From: Vibrio salinus
GTDB lineage: Bacteria; Pseudomonadota; Gammaproteobacteria; Enterobacterales; Vibrionaceae
DNA: 64,000 bases
NCBI RefSeq assembly: GCF_021272385.1
Contig: NZ_JAJSDZ010000007.1
Coordinates: 310,001-374,000, forward strand
Reading direction: 5' to 3'
Shown: positions 35,152 through 44,456 of the stretch, piece after piece
Layout: every line of letters begins with the position of its first letter
How positions within the stretch are numbered: position 1 is the stretch's first letter
Program-made: the position numbers and the translations under genes
The notes under the pieces: model-generated
The model's database searches: none
Told to the model about the DNA's origin: nothing
What the model saw: only the letters and a program-made list of their open reading frames with translations

Positions 35152-36084
35152 TTAAATAAAAGTGGAGAATAGCTTCTGTATAACTTTTCCCTTCCATTCT
35201 TTGAATCGGCGACTGATGAGTTTTTTATTTAATGGATGCCTTGCTATTTCATTGAATGCTTTCCAGTCGTCCAGATCGTATTCAAGTGCCAGATTGCCTC
35301 GTTTGTAAAAACGTTCAGTGATATCGATCCCTAAATTTTCTGGCTTATCTACTAATAAGTTGTTAGCAATAAATTGTGGCCAGAAAACCGCCCCCAGCCC
35401 GGCATCATCTTCAGTTTTGCTGTTGATGTGTAGCGATTGTTGAGTAAGTAAACCAAACCAGTGTAAGAATAAAAACTGTTCGGTGGCTGGATATCGTGCT
35501 TTATAAGCTTTGGGAAGCGAGAATGTCAATTCGGGAATCAATTCTTCAGGCCAGATTTTTAGAAGATCTTCTGTTAATCCAAAATCAAAAATATCACTTT
35601 TATGGAAGTGAATTGTCCTGCCATAGTGAGAGCAGATAAAGAATGTACTGGTGGTCAGAACCCGACGGGTTAAATAGGACCAAGATTCTTTTCGGGTTTC
35701 ATCGGAAAATTGTTCATAGCAATCCACAAACTCTCTTCCAATCAATACCGTATCACTGCGAAGTTTGACAGCATAAGGGGTTTTTACATGTAAAAGGCCC
35801 TGATGAGTACTATAAATTTGCCGGTTATTATTAAGCTGTTGTTTATCTTTGCCATTAAATACAAAGTTTGGTCCGGGATCCTCTAGTAATAGTAGAGTAT
35901 CACAGTCAATATTATCGGTATTCTGCCCTTTCCATGTTGAGACAATGATCGTCGATTCCGGAAATAAATTTCTGATATTTTTGATTGAGGTTTGTGTGAT
36001 ATTTTCTCTCTTCGAACGGTCATCTTTACGCTGAATCGGTCCCTGGATGACAAAAGTGATATCAGAATCAGCTACCTTCATCAT
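35152..36084 (-). CDS. WavE-family LPS biosynthesis protein
   Basis: A 310-residue protein of the WavE family, required for core biosynthesis in Vibrio but of unknown reaction. Family markers: ITFVIQGPI, IIVSTWKGQNTDNIDCD, EDPGPN, NNNRQIYSTHQGL and TPYAVKLRSDTVLI (a DXD-like site). It is the last gene of the waaA operon; its ATG overlaps the stop of the upstream nucleotidyltransferase. A second family member lies at 42212-43210. It is probably a GT-A type glycosyl- or phosphotransferase using the product of its neighbours (inference). Confidence 0.88.
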   Translation of the reverse strand: MMKVADSDITFVIQGPIQRKDDRSKRENITQTSIKNIRNLFPESTIIVSTWKGQNTDNIDCDTLLLLEDPGPNFVFNGKDKQQLNNNRQIYSTHQGLLHVKTPYAVKLRSDTVLIGREFVDCYEQFSDETRKESWSYLTRRVLTTSTFFICSHYGRTIHFHKSDIFDFGLTEDLLKIWPEELIPELTFSLPKAYKARYPATEQFLFLHWFGLLTQQSLHINSKTEDDAGLGAVFWPQFIANNLLVDKPENLGIDITERFYKRGNLALEYDLDDWKAFNEIARHPLNKKLISRRFKEWKGKVIQKLFSTFI

Positions 36085-36824
36085 AGTAATGTCTTCTTAA
36101 GAAAATCGGTATATTCATCAGGTACACCACAAAATATGACTTCGCTTGGGTCGATTTTGTGGTAGTGGATCGATTTTCCCTCGGCAATCAGCGTATTGTA
36201 CATTGGTGCAATGTACAACTCGCCTTTTTCCCACTCTTGCTTCGGACGGTTAAGCGCATTTTGAAAGGCGTCCAGAAAATCTTGTACAGAACTGAAATGA
36301 TATAAGCCGGTGCTACACAGATTAGAGATAGGCCTTTTTTCAGCCGTCTCTGCAACCTGTGTATCATTATCTGAAATTGGCTTTGCAAAAGACCAGTTAT
36401 CTCCGGAACCTTCAAAAACTTCCAGGTATCCATCACCTTTGAAAGCTTCGTCAGGAAATGTAAAACCGGGTCTGAAGGTATCAATGTTGAAGACCGTAAT
36501 TGACCCCTGAATGTTGACATCTTGATCAAATAATTCAGTCAAACCTAAAAAAACGGTGTCGGCTTGCCCTCGAGTGTCTGAATTTAGTTCAACAATATAA
36601 AACGTGCGAATACCCAACTTTTGGGCTTTTTCCTGAACAAATTTTTTTGTGTCAAAGACATTACGGGTAATAAACAGAAATGGTATTGAATCAAAGTAAC
36701 GAGAGAAACTCTGTACCGAATGTTCAAATAAGGTCTTACCATGTGCTTCTAACATATATTTAGGCTTTTCGTAGCCGGCTTTAAAAAATCGGGAACTTAA
36801 TCCTGCCATTGGGATAACGATCAT
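36081..36824 (-). CDS. MobA/RmlA-like nucleotidyltransferase
   Basis: A 247-residue NTP-transferase. The nucleotide-binding start IPMAGLSSRFFKAGYEKPKY keeps the G-x-S-R...KPK pattern, with VFNIDTFRP as the metal-site Asp and SGDNWSFAKP as a family-specific motif. GLYHFSSVQDFLDAF and GELYIAPMYN follow. It resembles LicC-type cytidylyl- and G1P nucleotidylyltransferases; the substrate is unknown. Overlaps of four bases on both sides tie it to the WavE gene and the nucleotidyltransferase-kinase fusion. It is paralogous to 59285-60037. Confidence 0.82.
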   Translation of the reverse strand: MIVIPMAGLSSRFFKAGYEKPKYMLEAHGKTLFEHSVQSFSRYFDSIPFLFITRNVFDTKKFVQEKAQKLGIRTFYIVELNSDTRGQADTVFLGLTELFDQDVNIQGSITVFNIDTFRPGFTFPDEAFKGDGYLEVFEGSGDNWSFAKPISDNDTQVAETAEKRPISNLCSTGLYHFSSVQDFLDAFQNALNRPKQEWEKGELYIAPMYNTLIAEGKSIHYHKIDPSEVIFCGVPDEYTDFLKKTLL

Positions 36825-38407
36825 TGAATTTCCTTTATTAGCAACTGATGTAATCGAAAGGCATTTGCAAAAAGAGCATCCTGACGAATCAGATCATCTG
36901 AATGTAACGGAAGCATAGATAAAAATAATTGAATTTTCATTGCATAAAGATGAGATGCGTTAAGATTAAATTGTTGTCCGATTAACTTCAAAAATGTTGT
37001 CTGGATATCAAATTGTGACTTACCGGCATGGATAGCTAAGTCAATCTGTTTATCCTGAATATGGACACTATAATACCCAGCGATAATAAAGTCATATAGA
37101 CCAAGTATGGAATGACTGAGTTTCGCTACATCATAGAGAATATCGCCGTACAGGCTGATTTGACCTTCTGGTGTTAATCCTCTGGGGTCAATGGTTTTTA
37201 TTCGTCGGGAGCGTGAGTCATATAAAATATTACTGAAGCAAAAATCACCATGCAGAACACATAATGTCGAGCTTGGTTGTGGCAAATATCTGGCGCTGTC
37301 ATGAAGCAGTTGTGTTATGGAGACCTGATGTTCATCATTGAAATTCCAGAGTTGGTCGACGTCAATATTTCTCTGAATGCAAAATTCCTGGATGCGTTGT
37401 TGGGTTTTTTCACCAAAAAGAGAAGAAAAATGATTTGCCGGGACATTATCTGGTGCTTTGTATTCCGAACATGATGTCAGAAATTCAATACAACTTTCTA
37501 ATATTGGTTGCCATGCATGAGTTGGAAGTTCGGCAAAGACAAAAAGTTCATTAAGCGCAGTCTGATGAAGATACTCTAACTGATAACTGATGTCGTTGCC
37601 TTTTAATGCTTGACCCAAAAATTGGGGAGTAAACATTCGCAAAGGCGTAGGAAGGTGATCAAACCAAAAGGCTTCGGCTTTTATTTTTTCATTATTCGTA
37701 CTGGATTTTTCAATATAATTGGTGTTGATCATCATAGAATTAAACGCACGTTGCGTTGTGAATTCAGCTTTGGAGCGGTAGTAAGTATTCACATGTCCAA
37801 AATCTAACCAGCCATCTGATTTGATGGGAGTTAACCCGATTTCAGTCCGATAACGGTTTAGTCCTGAAATAAAATCCCATTGACTTTGGGTGATACATTT
37901 TAAAAGAGCTCGTGGGTGAGAGAATTTAAAGTAACCATCAATAATATTGGCGTATTCATTGGTTCCCTGAGTGGTTACTGGTTTTAACCACTCAGATGTA
38001 TCCTGAGTCACCATCGCCCAGTCATAGCTGTCTCTTATTTGTGAGATACTAATAAGATCATTACCTTCAGGTAAAGATTTAAATAAAGTATCGCCATAAA
38101 GAATATGGAGTGGCTTAGTGAGGGCCGCACCGGTCATGTTAATGGATGCAATAACAGAAGCTCCCAGACTGAGTTTATCCGGTGTTTTGATGATGGTAAC
38201 GCTATGTGCATTTAGCCACTGCATGTCTTTTTGTGCGATTTGATATGACTCAGGTAAGGAGAGATAAATGTCACTACCTGTTGGTGCTAATGCTACTTGA
38301 TGCTGGAATAACCGACGATTACCAAGAGGTAAAAAACTCGGAGGTATGTGACCAAATTCAGATTGCAGCTCTTGGTCCACATAAGCTGCAGACATAATTA
38401 AAAACAT
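36821..38407 (-). CDS. nucleotidyltransferase-like / phosphotransferase (APH-like kinase) fusion
   Basis: A 528-residue two-domain protein. Residues 1 to about 230 are a nucleotidyltransferase-like domain with degenerate binding motif (PPSFLPLGNRRLFQHQV), HILYGDTLF as metal site, and SYDWAMVTQD plus DGYFKFSHPRA equivalent to motifs in the neighbouring nucleotidyltransferase. Residues about 240-528 are an aminoglycoside/choline-kinase-like domain with Brenner motif VLHGDFCFSNILYD and TIDPRG as the metal-binding segment. Coupling of a kinase to a nucleotidyltransferase suggests phosphorylation and activation of a small alcohol, as LicA/LicC do with choline; the substrate is unknown. It overlaps the HAD gene by ten bases. 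Confidence 0.75.
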   Translation of the reverse strand: MFLIMSAAYVDQELQSEFGHIPPSFLPLGNRRLFQHQVALAPTGSDIYLSLPESYQIAQKDMQWLNAHSVTIIKTPDKLSLGASVIASINMTGAALTKPLHILYGDTLFKSLPEGNDLISISQIRDSYDWAMVTQDTSEWLKPVTTQGTNEYANIIDGYFKFSHPRALLKCITQSQWDFISGLNRYRTEIGLTPIKSDGWLDFGHVNTYYRSKAEFTTQRAFNSMMINTNYIEKSSTNNEKIKAEAFWFDHLPTPLRMFTPQFLGQALKGNDISYQLEYLHQTALNELFVFAELPTHAWQPILESCIEFLTSCSEYKAPDNVPANHFSSLFGEKTQQRIQEFCIQRNIDVDQLWNFNDEHQVSITQLLHDSARYLPQPSSTLCVLHGDFCFSNILYDSRSRRIKTIDPRGLTPEGQISLYGDILYDVAKLSHSILGLYDFIIAGYYSVHIQDKQIDLAIHAGKSQFDIQTTFLKLIGQQFNLNASHLYAMKIQLFLSMLPLHSDDLIRQDALFANAFRLHQLLIKEIQ

Positions 38408-38778
38408 GTTTTTTCTTTCTCAAATAGAGTATTAATTTCGTCAAGGCTCATAGATGCAAATTCTGAGGGGCGTACAGAGCGGTCATCAATATAAAATCCT
38501 TCATGTCCACACCAGGGTTTGCCCACTAAGATTTCATCGTAAGGAACATCGTGTTTTTTTAACCACTCAGTAATGATCGGTAGCGTGTTTATATTGATTT
38601 TACCCACGTTTCCTTCGTAAGTTCGCATGTTTCGGGCTGTGAAAATAACAATTTCAAACCCTTCTTCTTTATAAGTTCTTAATTGCTGAATGACATCAAG
38701 TCTCGGTGAAACATTTTTATAGTCAGAAGTATCAGCCTGAGTGATTGTTCCATCAAGATCGACAACCAGTTTCTTCAT
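38398..38778 (-). CDS. HAD-superfamily capsule/LPS-type phosphatase
   Basis: A 126-residue cap-less HAD hydrolase with LVVDLDGTITQ (nucleophile and acid Asp), VIFTARNMRTYEGNVGKI (motif II Thr), a conserved Lys in EILVGKPWCG and FYIDDRSVRP as motif IV. Proteins of this size and pattern occur in capsule and LPS loci of Campylobacter, Haemophilus and Vibrio. It probably dephosphorylates an intermediate of the neighbouring nucleotidyltransferase pathway. Its start lies 26 bases inside the end of waaA. Confidence 0.82.
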   Translation of the reverse strand: MKKLVVDLDGTITQADTSDYKNVSPRLDVIQQLRTYKEEGFEIVIFTARNMRTYEGNVGKININTLPIITEWLKKHDVPYDEILVGKPWCGHEGFYIDDRSVRPSEFASMSLDEINTLFEKEKTCF

Positions 38779-40060
38779 TTACGTTCTCACTCTTTTCATT
38801 GATATTTTGCAGAGTTCTATCTATTGCTCCTGTATTTTCGGCAATAAATTGTCTGGCATTTTTTGACATCGTATGTTGTAGGTTTTTGCTTGTCATTAAA
38901 TGGATGACAGAGGATGCAATGTCCTGTTCATTTTTCACTATATTGATTGCGGTTCTTTGCACCAGATTATCAACAATATCTTTGAAGTTAAAATAACTTG
39001 GTCCAATTAAGATTGGAACATTTAGTGTAGCGGGTTCTAATACATTATGCCCACCCACTTTATTCCCAAGGAAACTTCCTCCCATAAGACAAAGGTCAGA
39101 AGCTTGTATTAGTATTAACAGTTCTCCCATACTGTCACCCAGATATACTTGTGTTTCCCTAGATAGTTTGCCCGATGATGCCAGAGAGCGGCGTTTTGTC
39201 AAAAATGACTGGCAGCATAATTTGTAAACATCATCGAATCGTTCTGGGTGTCTTGGCACCAGAATAAGGAGTGCATCTGGAATTTGCTTGATAATGGTTT
39301 GATGAGCTTTCAGTATTTTCTCATCTTCACCCTGGTGTGTGCTGGCCGCAATCCATACCTGACGACCGTTGCCTAGTTGTTGGCGCAGGTCAGTTCCCTT
39401 AGTTAGTATGTCATTTGAGATTTGAAGATCAAATTTGATTGAGCCAGTTACTTTTAACTTTGCTTTTGAAACGCCTAATTGAGCAAAATTGTCTTCATCC
39501 TGTTGTGTTTGACATAAAACGCGCGTTAAACATGGTTCAATTACCCTAAACAGAGGCAGAATTTTTTTGTATCGCTGACAGGCGCGATTTGATAGACGTG
39601 CATTAATTATAGACACCGGAATGTGATGCTTTGCCAGTGTATGTAATGTATTTGGCCACAACTCGGTTTCCATTATTAGGAGTTGGGAAGGATGAATCGT
39701 TTGGATAAATTGGTTTATAGCAAAAGAAAAATCCAGCGGCATATAACGGTGTTCTGCGATTGAACTCAATTTTTCCGCTTGCTCAGCTCCTGTCGGTGTT
39801 GTTGTGGTAATAAGGATCGCAGCTTCCGGGTGTTGTTGTTTATAACGTTTTATTAATGGTGTTACTGCCATCATTTCACCAACGGAAACCGCATGAAACC
39901 AGATAGGGGATTTCATTGTTTTAAGTGGTGGTGTAAAACCAAAATGTTCTTTCCAGCGTGCTCCTACGGACGGCTTTCCCGTTTTTTTTCGAAATAAACC
40001 GAAGAGAAAAACAGGAGCAATAATAATCAGTAAAACGGAATAAAAAAATCGGATAATCAA
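38753..40060 (-). CDS. waaA: Kdo transferase WaaA
   Basis: Transfers Kdo from CMP-Kdo to lipid IVA at the inner membrane. The 435 residues start with a membrane anchor (MIIRFFYSVLLIIIAPVFLF). ARWKEHFGF and WFHAVSVGEMMAVTPLI with the catalytic Glu follow, then LITTTTPTGAE, LLIMETELWPN, TGSIKFDLQIS, WIAASTHQGEDE, LLILVPRHPERF and GGHNVLEPATLNVPILIGP. Translation starts at a TTG directly after the stop of the GT32 gene, with AAAGGA about nine bases upstream. No better start exists. The kdkA gene in the window suggests a single Kdo is added. Confidence 0.95.
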   Translation of the reverse strand: MIIRFFYSVLLIIIAPVFLFGLFRKKTGKPSVGARWKEHFGFTPPLKTMKSPIWFHAVSVGEMMAVTPLIKRYKQQHPEAAILITTTTPTGAEQAEKLSSIAEHRYMPLDFSFAINQFIQTIHPSQLLIMETELWPNTLHTLAKHHIPVSIINARLSNRACQRYKKILPLFRVIEPCLTRVLCQTQQDEDNFAQLGVSKAKLKVTGSIKFDLQISNDILTKGTDLRQQLGNGRQVWIAASTHQGEDEKILKAHQTIIKQIPDALLILVPRHPERFDDVYKLCCQSFLTKRRSLASSGKLSRETQVYLGDSMGELLILIQASDLCLMGGSFLGNKVGGHNVLEPATLNVPILIGPSYFNFKDIVDNLVQRTAINIVKNEQDIASSVIHLMTSKNLQHTMSKNARQFIAENTGAIDRTLQNINEKSENVNEETGCRS

Positions 40061-40852
40061 TTAATCATCCTTTTTTTGAATCAAATCTTCAGGCTTTACG
40101 TGAATCCATTTTGTGCGGGGTCTATCTATATATTGGAAGTGTTCATTTGTGAATGTGCCTTGTATACAGACATACTTACGGTCTTCATGATGAATATCAT
40201 TTCGATTTTCAAACAGCTTATCAAGTACACCCGGGCCTGTACTGTAATACACTCCCATCTCTGGTTTAAAGTGATTAATATTATCGATGACCAGTTCTAT
40301 TGCTTGTTGTAAATCATGATTATTGGGTGAAGAAGCAATGAAATAGTTTGTGTAACGAGTGTTGTTGCTTATTTTTATGAAAATTGCATTATCTTCATTT
40401 CCTATTATCCGATTTAATGGCCATACAAAAGTTGCGTCGATATCGGCGTAAACGCCTCCCTCTTTATTTAATACAACCAGACGCCATAAATCTGCCTGAG
40501 CAGCCCCATTTTTGAGCCGGGAAAAGGCTTCATAAAGCTCAGGCGTTGTATTGGCTTTCATGTATTCATCTCTGGCTTCTGTACTGACATAATGATAATC
40601 GCAGCTTAAAGACATTAAACGGTTGAATAAATAGTTTAGATAGACGGGTAAAGCACACTTATTGGAAAAGTTGGTTTGCCAGATGACTCTGGGAATAGCA
40701 CTTTGCTTAGATAAGCGCAACTTTGCCGGTGAGTATTCAGGGATGGTAAAGCGATAGTTTGGTAACACCCAGTGAAATGGATATGACAAGGTTTTGCAAA
40801 TATTACCAAAAAGGCGAATACAGCGGTTGGTAATAAGTTTGGCTATTTTCAT
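40061..40852 (-). CDS. GT32-type glycosyltransferase
   Basis: A 263-residue glycosyltransferase with a sugar-binding DXD region as in family 32 (OCH1/capsular polysaccharide synthesis proteins): IPRVIWQTNFSNK, AAQADLWRLVVLNKEGGVYA and DIDATFVWPLNRI, with the DXD being DID. A hydrophobic N-terminus (LFGNICKTLSYPF) may be peripheral to the membrane. First gene of the waaA operon; its stop is immediately followed by the waaA start. Donor and acceptor sugars are unknown. Confidence 0.82.
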   Translation of the reverse strand: MKIAKLITNRCIRLFGNICKTLSYPFHWVLPNYRFTIPEYSPAKLRLSKQSAIPRVIWQTNFSNKCALPVYLNYLFNRLMSLSCDYHYVSTEARDEYMKANTTPELYEAFSRLKNGAAQADLWRLVVLNKEGGVYADIDATFVWPLNRIIGNEDNAIFIKISNNTRYTNYFIASSPNNHDLQQAIELVIDNINHFKPEMGVYYSTGPGVLDKLFENRNDIHHEDRKYVCIQGTFTNEHFQYIDRPRTKWIHVKPEDLIQKKDD

Positions 40853-41108
40853 CTGTTAATCCTGATTACGATGATTACTCGTTTACATTATACAATGGTA
40901 ATCTAGCAAAATTTTATCATAAAAATAATTCAGAATGGATGAGATAGGAAGGATTTATGTCTCTGAGGAGAAAAGCAATACCTGATTTTTCAGACAGAGT
41001 ATTTTTTCTATAAATGAATATCCAAATATAGGTTCAACAACAACGATTGATTTGCTAACCTTTCACAAATTTATTGAACAGATGAAATATACCTGAGAGT
41101 AAAACATA

Positions 41109-42221
41109 TTGAATAAGCCGAATATTGTCCACATTTGTCTTTCTTCCGGATGGGGAGGATTGGAAATGTACCCAATACGTACAGCCAAGGAGTTTATCGC
41201 TTTAGGTTATAACGTTTACTGTGTGTGTCTCGATGGTGGGCACATTCAAAATCACATGAGAGAGTTGGGTGTTGAATGTTTTTCAACGACAAGCAAAGCG
41301 AAACTTTTATCACAGCAGCTTTTTCGGCTTAATAATTGGCTGAAGGAAAGGAATGTTACTGTTGTTCACAGTCATAAGTCAGGGGATATCTTGATTTCAG
41401 CGTTATTACATTGCTTGATGCCAAGGAAATCTTTTTTTACTGAACATATGGGAGTTAAAAGGCCGAAAAAAGACGTTTTTCATAAAATGGTTTATCGGCA
41501 TCTCTCCAAAGTGTTTTCTATTAGTAATGAAACCTATCAAAGAAATATTAAAGCTCTACCTATTGAACTGGACAAAATTACCCCTCTGCTATTAGGCACT
41601 TATGTTCCGGAGATTCAACCTGTAGCGAATAACTCTGACATTATAAAAATAAAACAAAGCGTTGGGTTACCGGAGCACAGTTTTGTTGTCGGCACAGTAG
41701 GCCGGGTTTGTTATGGGAAGGGACAAATGCATTTATTTGATGCCTTTTGTTTACTTTCTGAGGAATATCCTGATTTGCATTTATTGATTGTTGGTGGGAT
41801 AAGTGAAGCGGATGGTTCGGACAGCCTGTTTGTTCATGAGTTAAAAGAGAAAATTGATAAGGCCCGCTTAGTTGACCGCGTTCATCTTACAGGATTTCGG
41901 AAGGACACTAAGAAAATGTATTCAATTATGGATATCGTGTGTTTACCATATCATGATGAGGCATTCGGATTAACTGCTATCGAATCAATGGCTCAGGCAA
42001 AAGCGTTAGTGGTTTCGAATACAGGAGCATTGCCTGAAGTCGTTAATGAAGCAGCAATACTGTGTGATCCACTTAATCCAAAAGATATAGCAAACAAAAT
42101 CCGGTTATTCATTGAGAATACAAGTATAAAAAGTAACTATAGTCATAAAGCTTATTGCAGAGCGAAAAATAAATTTTCTATAAACAAGCATATTCAAAAG
42201 TTAATTGGTTTTTATTCTTGA
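41109..42221 (+). CDS. GT4 glycosyltransferase
   Basis: A 370-residue GT-B enzyme of family 4. The N-terminal acceptor domain begins IVHICLSSGWGGLEMYPIRT; the donor domain has VGTVGRVCYGKGQMHLFDAF, VHLTGFRKDTKKMYS and the E-x7-E site in HDEAFGLTAIESMAQAKALV. Because the glycine-rich N-terminus is essential to the fold, translation must start at the TTG at 41109; no ATG precedes it. It stands alone on the plus strand among minus-strand core genes and overlaps the end of the second WavE gene by ten bases. Confidence 0.85.
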   Translation: MNKPNIVHICLSSGWGGLEMYPIRTAKEFIALGYNVYCVCLDGGHIQNHMRELGVECFSTTSKAKLLSQQLFRLNNWLKERNVTVVHSHKSGDILISALLHCLMPRKSFFTEHMGVKRPKKDVFHKMVYRHLSKVFSISNETYQRNIKALPIELDKITPLLLGTYVPEIQPVANNSDIIKIKQSVGLPEHSFVVGTVGRVCYGKGQMHLFDAFCLLSEEYPDLHLLIVGGISEADGSDSLFVHELKEKIDKARLVDRVHLTGFRKDTKKMYSIMDIVCLPYHDEAFGLTAIESMAQAKALVVSNTGALPEVVNEAAILCDPLNPKDIANKIRLFIENTSIKSNYSHKAYCRAKNKFSINKHIQKLIGFYS

Positions 42222-43210
42222 TTGTAAAAATTTAGTAAGTAATTTTTTATCTTTAAAAATAAGCCTTTTGCTTTATATCTGATGCCATGATGTATGAATT
42301 TATAAAAGTATCCAATATACCACTTTAATTTATAGTTGATTGGTATTGAGGATTTGAGATTGAAATAGCTTTCGTATAACCATTTCCACCTTAAAAATGA
42401 GTAAAACTCATAAGGAAATTTATTTGGCTGTTCAAGTCTGGATGGTACTTCAAGACCAATCATACCATAATCCAAAATTATGATGTTGTTTATCATATAG
42501 TTATATGAGTCTGCAATGTCTTGATTGGCACCATACTCATCATTAAGCGAAAATGGCTTTCCGGTATTTTTGGATAAAAATGCAAGCCATAAATCTTGTT
42601 CTACATGGGAACATCTCATTGGATATTGCTTATGTTGAAATTTCCCCGATAACCTATCTTGAAAATTGTAGTTACTGAAAAGATCAATGCTCCACAATTT
42701 TTTCAGATCAGTGGTCTTGCCAAAGTGAAAAAAGTCTGAAAAAAAATAGGGAATTTTTGTTCCTTTAGTTATCTCTTTGGCAAATAAATTTGAATATATT
42801 ATTTTTTGGTCAAATAGCGAAAATTGTGAAGTCTTTTTTGTGAATTTATTTAGGTAATGAATGAATTCATTTGAATGCAATATGTTATCACTTCTTAATT
42901 TTACGGCATACTCTGTTTGAACTGCATTTAATCCATTAAGTGTAGAACAAATTTGTCTATTGATATTCGCTTTTCTGGCAATATCATCTTTACCATAAGA
43001 TAAGATTGTTGGGCCTGGATCTTCATTTTCAATAACTAAATCAGCGTTAATATTTGAAATATTTTCCCCTTTCCAGGTTGAAAGGATGATAAAGCTTGAG
43101 GGGAACAATTTTCTTACATTATCAATGGACTTTTTTGTAATACTTTCGATTACAGGTCCCTGGATGACAAAGGTAATATCTTTAAAGTCCATTTGATTCA
43201 ACTTAATCAC
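42212..43210 (-). CDS. WavE-family LPS biosynthesis protein, second copy
   Basis: A 332-residue WavE-family protein, AT-rich and clearly paralogous to the one at 35152-36084 (ITFVIQGPVIESITKKSID, FIILSTWKGENISNINAD, ENEDPGPT, NINRQICSTLNGLNAVQT, EYAVKLRSDNIL). The reaction of the family is unknown; the conserved RSD may be the DXD-like metal site. It overlaps the waaL gene upstream by eight bases and converges with the GT4 gene. Confidence 0.85.
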   Translation of the reverse strand: MIKLNQMDFKDITFVIQGPVIESITKKSIDNVRKLFPSSFIILSTWKGENISNINADLVIENEDPGPTILSYGKDDIARKANINRQICSTLNGLNAVQTEYAVKLRSDNILHSNEFIHYLNKFTKKTSQFSLFDQKIIYSNLFAKEITKGTKIPYFFSDFFHFGKTTDLKKLWSIDLFSNYNFQDRLSGKFQHKQYPMRCSHVEQDLWLAFLSKNTGKPFSLNDEYGANQDIADSYNYMINNIIILDYGMIGLEVPSRLEQPNKFPYEFYSFLRWKWLYESYFNLKSSIPINYKLKWYIGYFYKFIHHGIRYKAKGLFLKIKNYLLNFYNQE

Positions 43211-44456
43211 TATGGTTGCTAGAATTTTGCATTATTCTATTATTTTTTATATCTAGATTTGTGAAAACGATTAGTATTACTAACATTAATCCATAGTAGG
43301 TACTAATCAAGTTTTGTTCTAATGGTACTTCTGTCATGCAAAAAAGAACAAACCCAGATACAAGAATAAATCCAGTTAAAGCATAATTTGTCTGATATAT
43401 TCTTTTTAAGAAAAAGAATAAAGGAAAAAATAGTAATAAAATAAAGGCAAAAATACCTAATATTCCATAAGATGCTAGCATTTCAAAATATTGATTATGA
43501 GCATGTGCTCTTTTTATTCCTACAGCAAGAGGACCTATCTTTTTTTCTTTATATAATGTACTTAACATTTCTTCTCTTTTCTTAAAAGATTGCCCAATTA
43601 AAGGACTTTCTTTAAAAGATTGAATTGCACTATACCATAAGTCTAACCTTACACCTGAAGATACAGATTCAGTAATATCACCTCTATAAATGTTAGTAAA
43701 TTCGTTAACTGTAAAATGTATGCGTTCTTTAAAGTTTGGTGAAATCACATAGATTATAGAAGTAAACAATACTATCGATACAGTACAATAGAATATTCTT
43801 TTAATTTGGTTATCTTTTTTATAAAAGAATGCCACTAATATAAGTAAAATTGGTATAGCAAAAGTGGCTCCTCTAGTTTGTGTTAATATAGTAGCGTACG
43901 TATCAAAAATAAATGATAATAAAAGAAGTAATTTAAAGTGACTGTCTTTTGAGAGGGCTAAAGATAAAAATGCTAAGGAGCATGCTAAATATCCAAAATT
44001 AATACTATAGAGGTAGCCCACTACTCTTTCTATATTTAAAATATAATGTTGATATATAGCTAATGTTATTGTACCAACTGAACCGATAAATATTCCAAGA
44101 TCTAAATATTTTCTAGATATATTGGGGAGTTGTATTTCATTTTTTAAGAAGAAATATATGGGAATAAAACAAACATATCTAATTGAACCTTTAAAATATC
44201 TAGTACTATCCATGTCTTTTATATATATGGGAAGACTGGCAATAAAATATCCAGATAATATGGTTATCACTAACATATCAATTTTTGTTATTGTTATTAC
44301 TTTATAATTCTTAGCTATATATATCAAGGATGTTATTAATAAAACAATAACAACACCAACAGTAAAATTTTTTGTGCACAATAAAAAAAATAATGAAAAA
44401 AATAAACAATAGTTAATTATTTTGGTATAAATATGTGTGTTTGGGATCATTTGCAT
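43203..44456 (-). CDS. waaL: O-antigen ligase WaaL
   Basis: Inner-membrane ligase that joins lipid-linked O-antigen to the lipid A-core on the periplasmic side. It has 417 residues with about 12 hydrophobic helices. A large loop between residues about 240 and 330 ends in the catalytic-type motif AHAHNQYFEMLASYGI. The PF04932 arginine region is seen as LTQTRGATFAIPILLILV. It is very AT-rich. Overlaps on both sides (ten bases with the GT9 gene, eight with the WavE gene) place it in the waaF-side operon. Low overall similarity between ligases is normal; the assignment rests on topology, HxHN and context. Confidence 0.85.
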   Translation of the reverse strand: MQMIPNTHIYTKIINYCLFFSLFFLLCTKNFTVGVVIVLLITSLIYIAKNYKVITITKIDMLVITILSGYFIASLPIYIKDMDSTRYFKGSIRYVCFIPIYFFLKNEIQLPNISRKYLDLGIFIGSVGTITLAIYQHYILNIERVVGYLYSINFGYLACSLAFLSLALSKDSHFKLLLLLSFIFDTYATILTQTRGATFAIPILLILVAFFYKKDNQIKRIFYCTVSIVLFTSIIYVISPNFKERIHFTVNEFTNIYRGDITESVSSGVRLDLWYSAIQSFKESPLIGQSFKKREEMLSTLYKEKKIGPLAVGIKRAHAHNQYFEMLASYGILGIFAFILLLFFPLFFFLKRIYQTNYALTGFILVSGFVLFCMTEVPLEQNLISTYYGLMLVILIVFTNLDIKNNRIMQNSSNHSD

